From contig CAVDDT010000003.1 in assembly GCA_963607765.1 (NCBI GenBank), forward strand, positions 16,983 through 80,982: DNA of 64,000 nt, in the 5' to 3' direction. Of this stretch, positions 16,638 to 24,735 are shown piece after piece. The stretch's first letter is position 1. Each line of letters starts with the position of its first letter. Source of the stretch: Colivicinus sp963607765. Lineage in GTDB: Bacteria; Bacillota_I; Bacilli_A; Erysipelotrichales; Erysipelotrichaceae. Position numbers and translations under genes: made by a program. The notes under the pieces are model-generated. The model was not told the DNA's origin and made no database searches. It saw nothing but the letters and a program-made list of their open reading frames with translations.

Positions 16638-18014
16638 ATGGTTAGAATTGTTGAAACATCAGTGCGTGATGGCCATCAATCATTATTCGCAACAAGAATG
16701 ACTACCGAAGAGGTAGTCAAACTTTGCGAAATATACGATAAGGTTGGCTATAGCGCTATTGAAGTTTGGGGTGGTGCTACATTTGACTCTTGCATGCGTT
16801 TTTTAAATGAAGACCCTTGGGAGAGACTTAGAGCCGTTAGAAAAGTTTGTAAGAACACTAAACTTCAAATGTTATTTAGAGGGCAAAACATTTTAGGATA
16901 TCGTCACTATTCTGATGATGTTGTAGAAATGTTCTGCAAGAAATCTATTGAAAACGGTATTGATATCATTAGAGTGTTTGATGCTTTAAATGATATTCGT
17001 AATTTAAGAACAGCTGTTAGTGCTACTAAGAAATATGGTGGTGAATGTCAAATAGCTTTATCTTATACAACTAGTCCGGTTCATACTGTAGATTACTATG
17101 TTGAATTGGCAAAGGAAGTTGAAAAACTTGGCGCAGATTCATTATGTATCAAAGATATGGCTGGCGTACTTACTCCAACTGATGCAAGTAAGTTAATTAA
17201 GGCTTTAAAGGCTGAAATCAAAATTCCTTTAGAGCTTCATTCACATTGTACAGCTGGTATTTGTGAGATGACTTATATGGCTGCTATTGAAGCAGGTGTT
17301 GATATTGTGGATACATCTTTATCTCCTTTATCAAATGGTACTGCACAGCCTTCTACTCAAGCATTATGTTATGCTTTAAAGGGCACTGCATATGATCCTA
17401 ATTTAAATATGGATGAGATGCACAAGGCTGAGCCTATTATGACTGATATCGTTAATAAGTATGTAAAGAATGGCTTATTAAATCCAAAGTCACTTCAAAT
17501 TAATCCAAACATCTTAACTTATCAAGTACCTGGAGGTATGTTGTCTAACATGATTAAGCAATTAACTGAGCAAGGTGCTATGGATAAGTATGAAGAAGTC
17601 TTGAAGGAAATTCCAAGAGTAAGAAAAGATCTTGGTTATCCACCTCTTGTTACACCAATGTCACAAATGGTTGGTACTCAATCTGTATTGAATGTCTTAA
17701 ATGGTGAAAGATATAAGATGTGTGTAAAAGAAGTCAAAGATTATCTTTTAGGCAAATATGGTAAGAGTCCAGCTGAAGTAGATGAAACAATTAAGAAAAA
17801 GATTATTGGTGATCAAGAGCCAATTACTTGCCGTCCTGCTGATTTATTAAAGCCTGAATTTGAAGAAATGAAGGAAAAATATAAAGATATTGCAAGATGT
17901 GATGAAGATGTTCTTTCTTTAGCTTTATTCGAAAGCGTTGCGACTGATTTCTTAAAAAAGAAATACAATCCAGAGCCTGAAGTAGAAGTTGAAGAATTTG
18001 AAATGCATATTTAG
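16638..18014 (+). CDS. oadA: Oxaloacetate decarboxylase alpha subunit, carboxyltransferase only
   Basis: A 458-residue carboxyltransferase that moves the carboxyl group of oxaloacetate to biotin, giving pyruvate. The N terminus has the family signature ETSVRDGHQSLFATR, and the metal-binding histidines are in LELHSHCTAG. The conserved C-terminal part (LGYPPLVTPMSQMVGTQS) is present, but the biotinyl domain fused to many OadA proteins is missing. That domain is encoded separately at 18336-18671, as in methylmalonyl-CoA decarboxylase-type arrangements. Close homologues act on pyruvate (PycB) or glutaconyl-CoA; the RDGHQS motif and pckA beside it favour oxaloacetate. Confidence 0.93.
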   Translation: MVRIVETSVRDGHQSLFATRMTTEEVVKLCEIYDKVGYSAIEVWGGATFDSCMRFLNEDPWERLRAVRKVCKNTKLQMLFRGQNILGYRHYSDDVVEMFCKKSIENGIDIIRVFDALNDIRNLRTAVSATKKYGGECQIALSYTTSPVHTVDYYVELAKEVEKLGADSLCIKDMAGVLTPTDASKLIKALKAEIKIPLELHSHCTAGICEMTYMAAIEAGVDIVDTSLSPLSNGTAQPSTQALCYALKGTAYDPNLNMDEMHKAEPIMTDIVNKYVKNGLLNPKSLQINPNILTYQVPGGMLSNMIKQLTEQGAMDKYEEVLKEIPRVRKDLGYPPLVTPMSQMVGTQSVLNVLNGERYKMCVKEVKDYLLGKYGKSPAEVDETIKKKIIGDQEPITCRPADLLKPEFEEMKEKYKDIARCDEDVLSLALFESVATDFLKKKYNPEPEVEVEEFEMHI

Positions 18015-18027
18015 GGAGACATAAGAA

Positions 18028-18333
18028 ATGATAGATGGTAATTTAAAATTTGCTTATGGAACTGGAGCTAGCATAGCTTTAATAGCTATTGCGATGGTGT
18101 TTGTTATTCTTTTTCTAATTATCATATTGACTGAACTAGTTGCAAAAGCATTTAAGTCAAATGAAAAAGAAGAAGTAGAAGCAAAACAAGAAGTTAAGAG
18201 CCAACCTGTTGTTAAAAAGGCAAGTTTAGATTTAAATGATGAAGATGCAACAGTGGCAGCACTTGTTGCGAGTATTGATTATCGTTCAAAATATAAGGGC
18301 GATGTACAAGTAGTAAGTATAAGGGAGATTTAA
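18028..18333 (+). CDS. oadG: Decarboxylase gamma subunit (OadG-like)
   Basis: A 101-residue single-pass membrane protein. A hydrophobic helix at about residues 15-39 is followed by a charged, Lys/Glu-rich stretch and a short C-terminal segment (DEDATVAALVASIDYRSKY) typical of gamma subunits of Na+-pumping decarboxylases. The subunit joins the carboxyltransferase to the membrane pump. It sits between the alpha subunit and the biotin carrier genes with spacings of 13 and 2 bases. Gamma subunits are poorly conserved, so identification rests on topology, the C-terminal pattern and position. Confidence 0.82.
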   Translation: MIDGNLKFAYGTGASIALIAIAMVFVILFLIIILTELVAKAFKSNEKEEVEAKQEVKSQPVVKKASLDLNDEDATVAALVASIDYRSKYKGDVQVVSIREI

Positions 18334-18335
18334 GT

Positions 18336-18671
18336 ATGAAAATTTATAAAGTAAAAGTAAATGGTAAAGTTTATGAAGTGGAACTTGATGAAGTATCTGA
18401 AAAAAATGGTAGCGTTGAAGCTAGCCCTAAAGCAGAATCTGTTAGTGATGTAAAGGGAAGTGGCGAAATCAAGGCTCCTATCGCTGGAAAAGTAATTGAT
18501 ATCAAAGTTAATGTAGGTGATACTGTTACCAAAGGTCAAACAGTAGCTGTTATTGAAGCTATGAAACTTGAAAATGAAATTCAAGCAAGTGTTGAAGGCA
18601 AAGTTGTTGCTATTAAAGCTAGCAAGGGCGGACAAGTCGCAAACGGCGATACATTGATCGTGTTAGGATAA
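18336..18671 (+). CDS. Biotin carboxyl carrier protein of the decarboxylase
   Basis: A 111-residue biotin carrier. An N-terminal segment (KIYKVKVNGKVYEVEL) is followed by a linker and a biotinyl-lipoyl domain with the attachment motif EAMKLENEI; biotin would be joined to Lys77. The short linker is Ser/Glu-rich rather than the Pro/Ala-rich type seen in many decarboxylases. The carrier shuttles carboxybiotin from OadA to the membrane subunit OadB. The biotin ligase that would modify it is encoded two genes downstream. Confidence 0.93.
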   Translation: MKIYKVKVNGKVYEVELDEVSEKNGSVEASPKAESVSDVKGSGEIKAPIAGKVIDIKVNVGDTVTKGQTVAVIEAMKLENEIQASVEGKVVAIKASKGGQVANGDTLIVLG

Positions 18672-18674
18672 TTT

Positions 18675-19844
18675 ATGAATATCGGTAATTTTTTAGGAGA
18701 ATTTCTAAAGTCAACCGGCATTTATAGTTTCTTCAGTGGAAATGGCTGGATGAATTTAGTTATGATTCTTATTGGCTTGGTATTCTTATATCTTGCCATT
18801 AAGAAAGGCTTTGAGCCATATCTATTAATTCCTATTTCATTTGGTATCATTCTAGTAAATTTATTACCAGAAATTTATATTACTTATAATGATGCGGGTG
18901 AAGTAGTAAGTAGAGGCTTGCTTGGCTATTTACACTTAGGTGTTGAATGTGAATTGTATCCTTGTCTAATTTTCTTAGGCATTGGTGCCACGACAGACTT
19001 TGGACCATTAATCGCTAATAAGAAAACAATGTTACTTGGAGCTGCTGCTCAAATTGGTATTTTCGTTGCTTTCTTTGGCGCATTATTCTTGGGATTTAAT
19101 TTCTATGAAGCTGCAAGTATTGGCATTATCGGTGGTGCTGATGGACCTACTGCTATTTTAACTAGTAATAGACTATTAACATTATCTGGTTCTGAACAAT
19201 ATTTAGCTCCAATTGCTTTGGCAGCTTATTCTTATATGGCGCTTGTTCCAATCATCTTCCCTCCAATTATTAAACTATTAACTACTAAGAAGGAAAGAAT
19301 GATTAAGATGGAACAATTAAGAGAAGTTTCTAAACAAGAAAAGATTCTTTTCCCAATTGTTATTACACTGATTGTTTCACTAATTGTACCTAGTGCTACA
19401 CCTTTGATTGGTTGCCTAATGCTTGGAAACTTAATTAAGGAATGTGGCGTTGTGCCAAACTTAACTAATACTGTCGCAAATTCATTATTATATATTTGTA
19501 CAATCTTATTAGGTTTATCTGTTGGTGCTACTGCTCAAGGAACTAGTTTCTTGACACTTCAAACATTATCAATCTTTGCTTTAGGTATCTTCGCGTTTGT
19601 TGTTGCCTGTGCCTTTGGCATTATTGGCGGCAAGATTATGTGCGCTTTATCACATGGCAAAGTTAACCCTATGATTGGCGCTGCTGGTGTTAGTGCTGTA
19701 CCTATGGCTGCTAGAGTTGTTCAAAAAGAAGGACAAAAAGAAGATCCAAGCAACTTCCTTCTTATGCATGCAATGGGGCCAAATGTTGCTGGTGTAATCG
19801 GATCAGCTATTGCAGCTGGTATCTTATTAACTATCTTTGGCTAA
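18675..19844 (+). CDS. oadB: Na+-pumping oxaloacetate decarboxylase beta subunit
   Basis: A 389-residue integral membrane protein that decarboxylates carboxybiotin and exports Na+. Multiple hydrophobic helices are evident, and the family signature GGADGPTAILTSN, with the aspartate essential for Na+ movement in Klebsiella OadB, is present near residue 155. Another conserved part, GAAGVSAVPMAARVVQ, precedes the C terminus (HAMGPNVAGVIGSA). Length is as expected for OadB/MmdB/GcdB. The family is shared by oxaloacetate, methylmalonyl-CoA, malonate and glutaconyl-CoA decarboxylases; the upstream alpha subunit and pckA decide for oxaloacetate. Confidence 0.95.
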   Translation: MNIGNFLGEFLKSTGIYSFFSGNGWMNLVMILIGLVFLYLAIKKGFEPYLLIPISFGIILVNLLPEIYITYNDAGEVVSRGLLGYLHLGVECELYPCLIFLGIGATTDFGPLIANKKTMLLGAAAQIGIFVAFFGALFLGFNFYEAASIGIIGGADGPTAILTSNRLLTLSGSEQYLAPIALAAYSYMALVPIIFPPIIKLLTTKKERMIKMEQLREVSKQEKILFPIVITLIVSLIVPSATPLIGCLMLGNLIKECGVVPNLTNTVANSLLYICTILLGLSVGATAQGTSFLTLQTLSIFALGIFAFVVACAFGIIGGKIMCALSHGKVNPMIGAAGVSAVPMAARVVQKEGQKEDPSNFLLMHAMGPNVAGVIGSAIAAGILLTIFG

Positions 19845-19847
19845 AAT

Positions 19848-20561
19848 ATGAAAACTATCCATTTTGAAACTATTGATTCAACAAATACTTATTTGAAGGA
19901 AAATTATTCTAAATTAGATGATTTTACTTTTGTGAGTGCTGATTTTCAAAGTAAGGGTAGAGGAAGAAATAATCGAAACTGGAAAAGCGAAAAGGGTGAA
20001 AGCTTGCTCTTTTCGCTTTTAATTAAAGATGAATCACTAATGAAGGAATTTAAGAGTTTATCTATCATTAGTGCTTTATCTTTAATTCAAGCTTTTGAAA
20101 CGATGGGCATAAAAGATCTATCCATTAAATGGCCTAATGATATTTATTATAAAGATAATAAGCTTGTTGGCATTTTACTTGAGGCTGTTAGTACGACCAA
20201 ACTTGAATGTTTGATTGTTGGCATAGGTATAAATGTTAATCAAAAAGAATTTGAAGGTGACTATAAAAGACAGCCAACTTCTTTATATAAGATATTAAAC
20301 AAAGACATTGATATAGATAATTTAAAAAATGTTGTTTATCAAAAACTAGAAGAAAACTTTTCGCTTGTTAAAAAAGGGTTTGACTTTTATCCCAAAATTA
20401 CAAAATATGATTATTTAAAAAATAAAGAGCTTGATGCTTATCTTGATGATGAAAAAATGCCAATTAAAGTAATTGGCATTAATAACGATTATTCTTTAAA
20501 GATTGTTGTTAACAATCAAATTAGAGATATTGAAAGCGGTGAAATAAGCTTCCACGTATAA
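19848..20561 (+). CDS. birA: Biotin--[carboxylase] ligase, no repressor domain
   Basis: A 237-residue biotin protein ligase. The catalytic motif GRGRNNRNWKSEKGES near residue 37 binds biotinyl-AMP, and KWPNDIYY with GILLE is the second conserved block; a short C-terminal SH3-like domain follows. There is no N-terminal helix-turn-helix, so this is a monofunctional enzyme and not a biotin-operon repressor. It starts 3 bases after oadB and would biotinylate Lys77 of the carrier protein. It ends one base before the convergent lipoprotein pseudogene. Confidence 0.94.
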   Translation: MKTIHFETIDSTNTYLKENYSKLDDFTFVSADFQSKGRGRNNRNWKSEKGESLLFSLLIKDESLMKEFKSLSIISALSLIQAFETMGIKDLSIKWPNDIYYKDNKLVGILLEAVSTTKLECLIVGIGINVNQKEFEGDYKRQPTSLYKILNKDIDIDNLKNVVYQKLEENFSLVKKGFDFYPKITKYDYLKNKELDAYLDDEKMPIKVIGINNDYSLKIVVNNQIRDIESGEISFHV

Positions 20562-21095
20562 TTATTTCACTTCAATACTATCTAGAAAATCAAGAATCCA
20601 AGATTTATTTTGTTCGTATTCTAAATTTGTTTGATGGATATTGACTCTATAATAGCTATTGTTTTTGTGATAGAAACCATATACTAAACAATCTTCTTTT
20701 TCAAATTCTTCATTTGTTTTGTTTATATCGCTTTCTTGAAATAGCCATACTTCATGATTATCTTTTTTTAGATAGTTTTGTTGTGCTGACATATCCAATT
20801 TCAATTAAATTTGCTTTAGTATTATTAATAAAAATATCTAAGTTATTTAAATCAGTTTTATCTATATCTATTAACTCAAAAACAAGGCTATTTTACTATC
20901 TTCAATTGTTAATATATGGGCTTCCTTTAGCCAACTAATAGGCTCTCCGTTAACAGTACCAACATTACTGTTATCTTCTTCTACTAAAACAACATTAGAA
21001 GGAACTTTATAAGTGAATGTTCCAATTTGAGTCTTAGATGAACATCCAAATAAAATTAAAAATAGTGCAAAAATAAACAATAATATCTTTTTCAT
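20562..21095 (-). pseudogene. Lipoprotein gene broken by two compensating frameshifts
   Basis: The minus strand encodes a lipoprotein start with a signal peptide and lipobox (ILFGCSS) over residues 1-71, then a T5 run near 20884 where the frame is lost. A middle part (ELIDIDKTDLNNLDIF) is open in another frame, until an A7 run near 20764 restores the first frame for the last 65 residues (NHEVWLFQESDINKT to the stop at 20562). Joined, the three parts give one coherent protein of about 176 residues. Family not recognised. Either a decaying gene or two homopolymer sequencing errors. AAGGAG precedes the ATG at 21095. Confidence 0.75.
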
Positions 21096-21246
21096 GTTTT
21101 TCTCCTTAAAATATATATTGTCCTATATGCTTATAAACATGATTAATATTTCACAAGCTAATAGCAATGCCAAGAAAGCGGGATTTTTCGTATTCTAATA
21201 AACAATATAAAATGAGCGTTTATGCTTTTAATTCAAGGGACTTTTA

Positions 21247-21345
21247 TGTTATTATATTAGTGTTGTCTCCCGGATAGGGTCTCAACCGCACAGAGAAGGT
21301 ATTCAAGCATAGCACCTTAATGGCGAGTCTATATCAAAGAAAGGA
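21247..21345 (+). promoter_or_regulatory. rplU promoter and L21 leader
   Basis: An extended -10 (TGT then TATTAT at 21250-21255) is followed by a structured leader of roughly 80 bases (from about 21262) with GTCTCCCGGATAGGGTCTC and GAGAAGGTATTC elements, then the rplU Shine-Dalgarno. Position and sequence style fit the Firmicutes ribosomal protein L21 leader, thought to mediate autoregulation. I identified it by position and appearance, not by a covariance model. Confidence 0.65.
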
Positions 21346-21352
21346 GAATATG

Positions 21353-21661
21353 ATGTACGCAATTATTGAAACTGGCGGCAAGCAACTTAAGGTAGAAGAG
21401 GGTTCTGTAATTTATGTTGAAAAGTTAGACGTAAAGGAAGGCGAAACTTATACTTTTGATAAAGTTGTTGCTGTTAATAATGGTGAGTTAAAACTTGGTA
21501 CTCCTTATGTAGATGGTGCTAAAGTTACTTGCAATGTTGAAAAACAAGGCAAGGAAAAGAAGATTGTTATCTTTAAGTACAAGTCTAAGAAGGGTTCTAC
21601 TCGTCGTAAACAAGGTCATCGTCAACCTTATACAAAGTTAACTGTTACTAAGATCGCTTAA
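21353..21661 (+). CDS. rplU: 50S ribosomal protein L21
   Basis: A 102-residue large-subunit ribosomal protein, starting MYAIIETGGKQLKVEEG and ending with the conserved KYKSKKGSTRRKQGHRQPYT region that contacts 23S rRNA. I chose ATG 21353 (the second of two adjacent ATGs) because GGAG at 21343-21346 is 6 bases away and the resulting N terminus is the standard one. The stop codon overlaps the next ATG (TAATG), coupling it to prp. First gene of the conserved rplU-prp-rpmA cluster. Confidence 0.97.
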   Translation: MYAIIETGGKQLKVEEGSVIYVEKLDVKEGETYTFDKVVAVNNGELKLGTPYVDGAKVTCNVEKQGKEKKIVIFKYKSKKGSTRRKQGHRQPYTKLTVTKIA

Positions 21662-21963
21662 TGATCAAAGTTTCATATAAACTTGATGGTGATAATTACA
21701 CATATTTAAGTGTTAAAGGCCATGCAAACTTTGATGACTATGGCAAAGACATAATATGTGCAAGTGTTTCCAGCATTGTATTTGGACTTATGAATTGTCT
21801 AGATGGCTATACTGGAATTACGATTAGAGATTTAAAAAATCACATTGAAATTATTAACAATAGTAAGTTAGATGAAGTGGATAACTTCTTCAAGCTTACA
21901 ATAATTCAGCTTAAGACTATTGAAGAGTCTTATGGTGAGTTTATCAAAGTAGAAAGGAAATAA
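21661..21963 (+). CDS. prp: Ribosomal-processing cysteine protease Prp
   Basis: A 100-residue protease that removes the N-terminal extension of ribosomal protein L27 in Firmicutes. The catalytic dyad is visible as His21 (VKGHAN) and Cys33 (IICASVS), separated by 12 residues as expected. It lies between rplU and rpmA, the conserved position. The downstream L27 here does carry the cleavable extension, so enzyme and substrate match. Confidence 0.95.
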   Translation: MIKVSYKLDGDNYTYLSVKGHANFDDYGKDIICASVSSIVFGLMNCLDGYTGITIRDLKNHIEIINNSKLDEVDNFFKLTIIQLKTIEESYGEFIKVERK

Positions 21964-21967
21964 GTAT

Positions 21968-22252
21968 ATGAAATATATCTTAAATATTCAATACTTCGCT
22001 TCTAAGAAGGGTGTTAGTTCTACTAAGAACGGACGTGACTCTCATTCTAAGAGATTAGGTGCGAAGGTTGCCGATGGTCAATTTGCTACTGCTGGTTCTA
22101 TCATTTACCGTCAAAGAGGTACAAAGATTCACCCTGGTACAAATGTTAAAAAAGGTGGCGACGATACATTGTTCTGTACTTGCGATGGTGTTGTTAAATA
22201 CGAACGCCTTGGCAAAGATAAGAAGAAAGTTTCTTGCTATCCTGTTGCTTAA
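21968..22252 (+). CDS. rpmA: 50S ribosomal protein L27 with cleavable N-terminal extension
   Basis: A 94-residue precursor of L27. The first ten residues, MKYILNIQYF, precede ASKKGVSSTKNGRDS, which is the usual mature start; this matches the Prp cleavage motif (LxLQFF then ASKKG in Staphylococcus). After cleavage the Ala-Ser-Lys tail would reach the peptidyl-transferase centre. GGTKIHPG and GDDTLF are standard L27 motifs. Four bases separate it from prp, and a terminator follows. Confidence 0.97.
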   Translation: MKYILNIQYFASKKGVSSTKNGRDSHSKRLGAKVADGQFATAGSIIYRQRGTKIHPGTNVKKGGDDTLFCTCDGVVKYERLGKDKKKVSCYPVA

Positions 22253-22258
22253 GATCAT

Positions 22259-22286
22259 AAAGGCCTTCTATAGGCCTTTTATTTTT
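22259..22286 (+). terminator. Terminator after rpmA
   Basis: Stem AAAGGCCT/AGGCCTTT (22259-22266 and 22272-22279), loop TCTAT, followed by a T-rich stretch. It separates rplU-prp-rpmA from obg, whose ATG is only 9 bases further on, so read-through could still supply obg. Confidence 0.8.
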
Positions 22287-22294
22287 AGAAAAGT

Positions 22295-23596
22295 ATGCAA
22301 TTTATAGATAAAGTTAAAATTAAATTAAAAGCTGGAAATGGTGGCAATGGACTCGTTGCTTTTAGACACGAAAAATATAATCCATTTGGTGGTCCTATGG
22401 GAGGAGATGGAGGAGATGGCTCTTCTATTGTCTTTGAAGTGGATACCAACAAAAGCACTTTACTTGATTTGAGATATTCTAAATTAATTAAAGGAGAAAA
22501 TGGTGAAGATGGCAAGTCTAATAATATGTATGGAGAGTCTAAAGAGAATGTTGTTGTAAGAGTTCCACTTGGCACTATTGTTAAAGATTTGAGTGACGGT
22601 AGTATTATTGCTGATTTAAATACCGTTGATTCTACTGCTGTAATTTGTAAAGGTGGCAAGGGTGGCAAAGGCAATAGACATTTTGCTACTTCACGAAATT
22701 CTGTTCCTGAAAAGGCTCAATTAGGTGAAGCTGGAGAAGAAAAAGAGGTCGAAGTAGAACTTAAACTGTTAGCTGATGTTGGTTTAGTTGGTTTCCCTAG
22801 CGTAGGCAAGTCTACATTATTGTCGGTTGTCTCAAAAGCAAAGCCAGAAATAGCTGATTATCCATTTACTACGCTTGTTCCTCAACTTGGAATGGTTAAG
22901 GTTAAAGATAGTTCTTTCGTTATGGCTGATTTGCCAGGGCTTATCAAGGGTGCCGCTATGGGCAAAGGACTTGGCCATGAATTTTTAAAACATATTGAAA
23001 GATGTAGATTGATTCTACATGTAATTGATATGTCTGGCGAATATCGAGATCCGGTTGATGACTATAAAGTTATTAATGAAGAACTTAAAGCTTATCCTGG
23101 AAATTTAGAAACTAGGCCTCAAATTGTTATCGCTAATAAAATGGATGGAGATAACGCAAAAGCTAATCTAGATAGATTTAAAAAGGCTTATCCTAATTTG
23201 AAAGTATTCGAAACTATTACCATCATTAATGAAGGTTTACAACCTGTTTTGTATGAAATAGCTAAAGAGCTTAAAGAATTGCCTCAATTTGCGTTATATG
23301 ATGTTAAAAAGTCTGAAGAAAAGGTTGTTTATACATTTACTCCTGATGAAGAATTTAAAGTTTATAACGAAGGTAATGGCATCTTTAGAATTGAAAGCGA
23401 TAAGATTGAAAGATTGTTCGCAAGAACTAATCTTAAGGATGAAGAATCTGCACTTCGCTTCTCTCGTGCTTTAAGTAAAATGAAAGTTGATGAAGCATTA
23501 AGAGAAAAGGGTTGCAAGAATGGTGACCAAGTATTTATTAAAGATTATAGCTTTGAATTTATTGATGATGAAGAAGAAGATGAACTATTAGATTAG
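22295..23596 (+). CDS. obg: Obg family GTPase (ObgE/CgtA)
   Basis: A 433-residue ribosome-assembly and stress GTPase. Domains in order: glycine-rich Obg fold (residues 1-158, for example AGNGGNGLVAFRHEKY and GGKGGKGN), the G domain with P-loop GFPSVGKST, DLPGLIKGA, NKMD, and a C-terminal OCT domain (about 350-430) as in Gram-positive Obg proteins. An acidic tail (DDEEEDELLD) ends the protein. The order rplU-prp-rpmA-obg is the conserved bacterial arrangement. No Shine-Dalgarno is evident before ATG 22295. Confidence 0.97.
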   Translation: MQFIDKVKIKLKAGNGGNGLVAFRHEKYNPFGGPMGGDGGDGSSIVFEVDTNKSTLLDLRYSKLIKGENGEDGKSNNMYGESKENVVVRVPLGTIVKDLSDGSIIADLNTVDSTAVICKGGKGGKGNRHFATSRNSVPEKAQLGEAGEEKEVEVELKLLADVGLVGFPSVGKSTLLSVVSKAKPEIADYPFTTLVPQLGMVKVKDSSFVMADLPGLIKGAAMGKGLGHEFLKHIERCRLILHVIDMSGEYRDPVDDYKVINEELKAYPGNLETRPQIVIANKMDGDNAKANLDRFKKAYPNLKVFETITIINEGLQPVLYEIAKELKELPQFALYDVKKSEEKVVYTFTPDEEFKVYNEGNGIFRIESDKIERLFARTNLKDEESALRFSRALSKMKVDEALREKGCKNGDQVFIKDYSFEFIDDEEEDELLD

Positions 23597-23614
23597 TTCG
23601 TCTTTTTTTGTATT

Positions 23615-23640
23615 TAAAAAGCCACTTTTCAGTGGCTTAG
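23615..23640. terminator. Bidirectional terminator between obg and fba
   Basis: Stem AAGCCACT/AGTGGCTT (23619-23626 and 23631-23638) with a TTTC loop. On the minus strand it is followed by a T run, so it terminates fba well; on the plus strand the tail is TAGTTT, so it is weaker for obg. Confidence 0.8.
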
Positions 23641-23645
23641 TTTAA

Positions 23646-24614
23646 TTATTCAGCTTTATTATCACAACCAAGAACATCAGTAATCTTATGCTTTACTAAT
23701 TCCTTGATGTTGTTTCTAGCTGGCTTCAAGTACTCTCTTGGGTCAAATTTTTCAGGATGCTCATCGAAGAATTTTCTAATTGTACCAGTCATAGCAAGTC
23801 TTAAATCTGAATCGATGTTAATCTTACATACAGCCATCTTAGCAGCTTCACGTAATTGAGATTCAGGAATACCGACTGCATCTGGCATCTTGCCGCCATG
23901 TTCATTGATCATCTTAACGTATTCTTGAGGAACACTGCTTGAACCATGTAGAACAATTGGGAAACCAGGAAGTCTTCTAGATACTTCTTCTAGGATATCA
24001 AATCTTAGAGGTGGAGGTACTAGGATTCCTTCTTCATTTCTTGTACATTGTTCAGGCTTAAACTTATAAGCACCATGAGAAGTACCAATAGCGATTGCAA
24101 GTGAATCACAACCTGTTTCCTTCACGAATCTTTCAACATCTTCAGGACGAGTGTAACTAGAATCTTCAGCAGAAACTTTTACTTCATCTTCAACACCTGC
24201 TAAAGTGCCAAGTTCTGCTTCAACCACAACACCATGAGCGTGAGCGTATTCAACAACTTTCTTAGTGATAGCGATGTTTTCTTCTAGAGGTTTACTAGAA
24301 GCATCAATCATAACTGAAGTGAAACCATCATCAACACATTCTTTACATGTTTCGAAAGTATCACCGTGGTCTAAGTGTAAACAAATTGGAAGACCAGTTT
24401 CGATTACAGCTGCTTCAACTAACTTAACAAGATAAGTTCTGTTAGCGTAAGCTCTTGCTCCCTTTGAAACTTGAAGGATAACTGGTGCATTGCATTCTTT
24501 TGCAGCTTCAGTAATTCCTTGAATGATTTCCATGTTGTTTACATTGAAAGCACCAATTGCGTAACCGCCTTCATATGCTTTCTTAAACATTTCTTTAGTA
24601 GTAACTAATGGCAT
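23646..24614 (-). CDS. fba: Class II fructose-1,6-bisphosphate aldolase
   Basis: A 322-residue Zn-dependent glycolytic aldolase splitting fructose-1,6-bisphosphate to DHAP and glyceraldehyde-3-phosphate. Motifs: GAFNVNNMEIIQ at the N terminus, the zinc-site stretch LHLDHGDTFE near residue 81, EAELGTLAGVED, and the phosphate-binding LHGSSSVP. It stands alone, with GGAG-type Shine-Dalgarno (minus strand near 24621-24627) and its own terminator. Related class II enzymes act on tagatose bisphosphate; length and motifs favour glycolytic Fba. Codon use is more biased than its neighbours, as expected for a highly expressed gene. Confidence 0.96.
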   Translation of the reverse strand: MPLVTTKEMFKKAYEGGYAIGAFNVNNMEIIQGITEAAKECNAPVILQVSKGARAYANRTYLVKLVEAAVIETGLPICLHLDHGDTFETCKECVDDGFTSVMIDASSKPLEENIAITKKVVEYAHAHGVVVEAELGTLAGVEDEVKVSAEDSSYTRPEDVERFVKETGCDSLAIAIGTSHGAYKFKPEQCTRNEEGILVPPPLRFDILEEVSRRLPGFPIVLHGSSSVPQEYVKMINEHGGKMPDAVGIPESQLREAAKMAVCKINIDSDLRLAMTGTIRKFFDEHPEKFDPREYLKPARNNIKELVKHKITDVLGCDNKAE

Positions 24615-24722
24615 ATTTTTTCTCCTTTTTCACTTCCATAATTATAATACAAATAGCTTATAGATAAAAATGTGAAAATATGCACTATATCCTAAAACTA
24701 TCTAATTGTCCTGTAAATGGGG

Positions 24723-24728
24723 TATAAT
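24723..24728 (+). promoter_or_regulatory. -10 box for a probable leaderless ecfA1 transcript
   Basis: TATAAT ending 7 bases before ATG 24736, with no Shine-Dalgarno. This spacing favours ATG 24736 over ATG 24730, which would be only 1 base from the box. Confidence 0.6.
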
Positions 24729-24735
24729 TATGACC

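Noticed and set aside
16391..16645. 84-codon plus-strand frame spanning the end of pckA
   Set aside because: It overlaps the conserved C-terminal part of PEPCK in another frame and has no family or ribosome binding site.
18330..18635. Minus-strand frame opposite the biotin carrier gene
   Set aside because: The plus strand encodes a clear biotinyl domain; the opposite frame is Phe/Asn-rich and unlike any protein family.
15016..20561. Methylmalonyl-CoA or glutaconyl-CoA decarboxylase instead of oxaloacetate decarboxylase
   Set aside because: The alpha subunit is of the OadA/PycB aldolase-type fold with RDGHQS, not the crotonase-like carboxyltransferase of those enzymes, and pckA is adjacent.
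21320..21352. Earlier start for rplU
   Set aside because: It lies in the leader before the Shine-Dalgarno; the standard L21 N terminus begins at 21353.
24706..24735. Upstream TTG start for ecfA1
   Set aside because: It would lie before or inside the -10 box; the ATG at 24736 fits the promoter and gives the normal N terminus.
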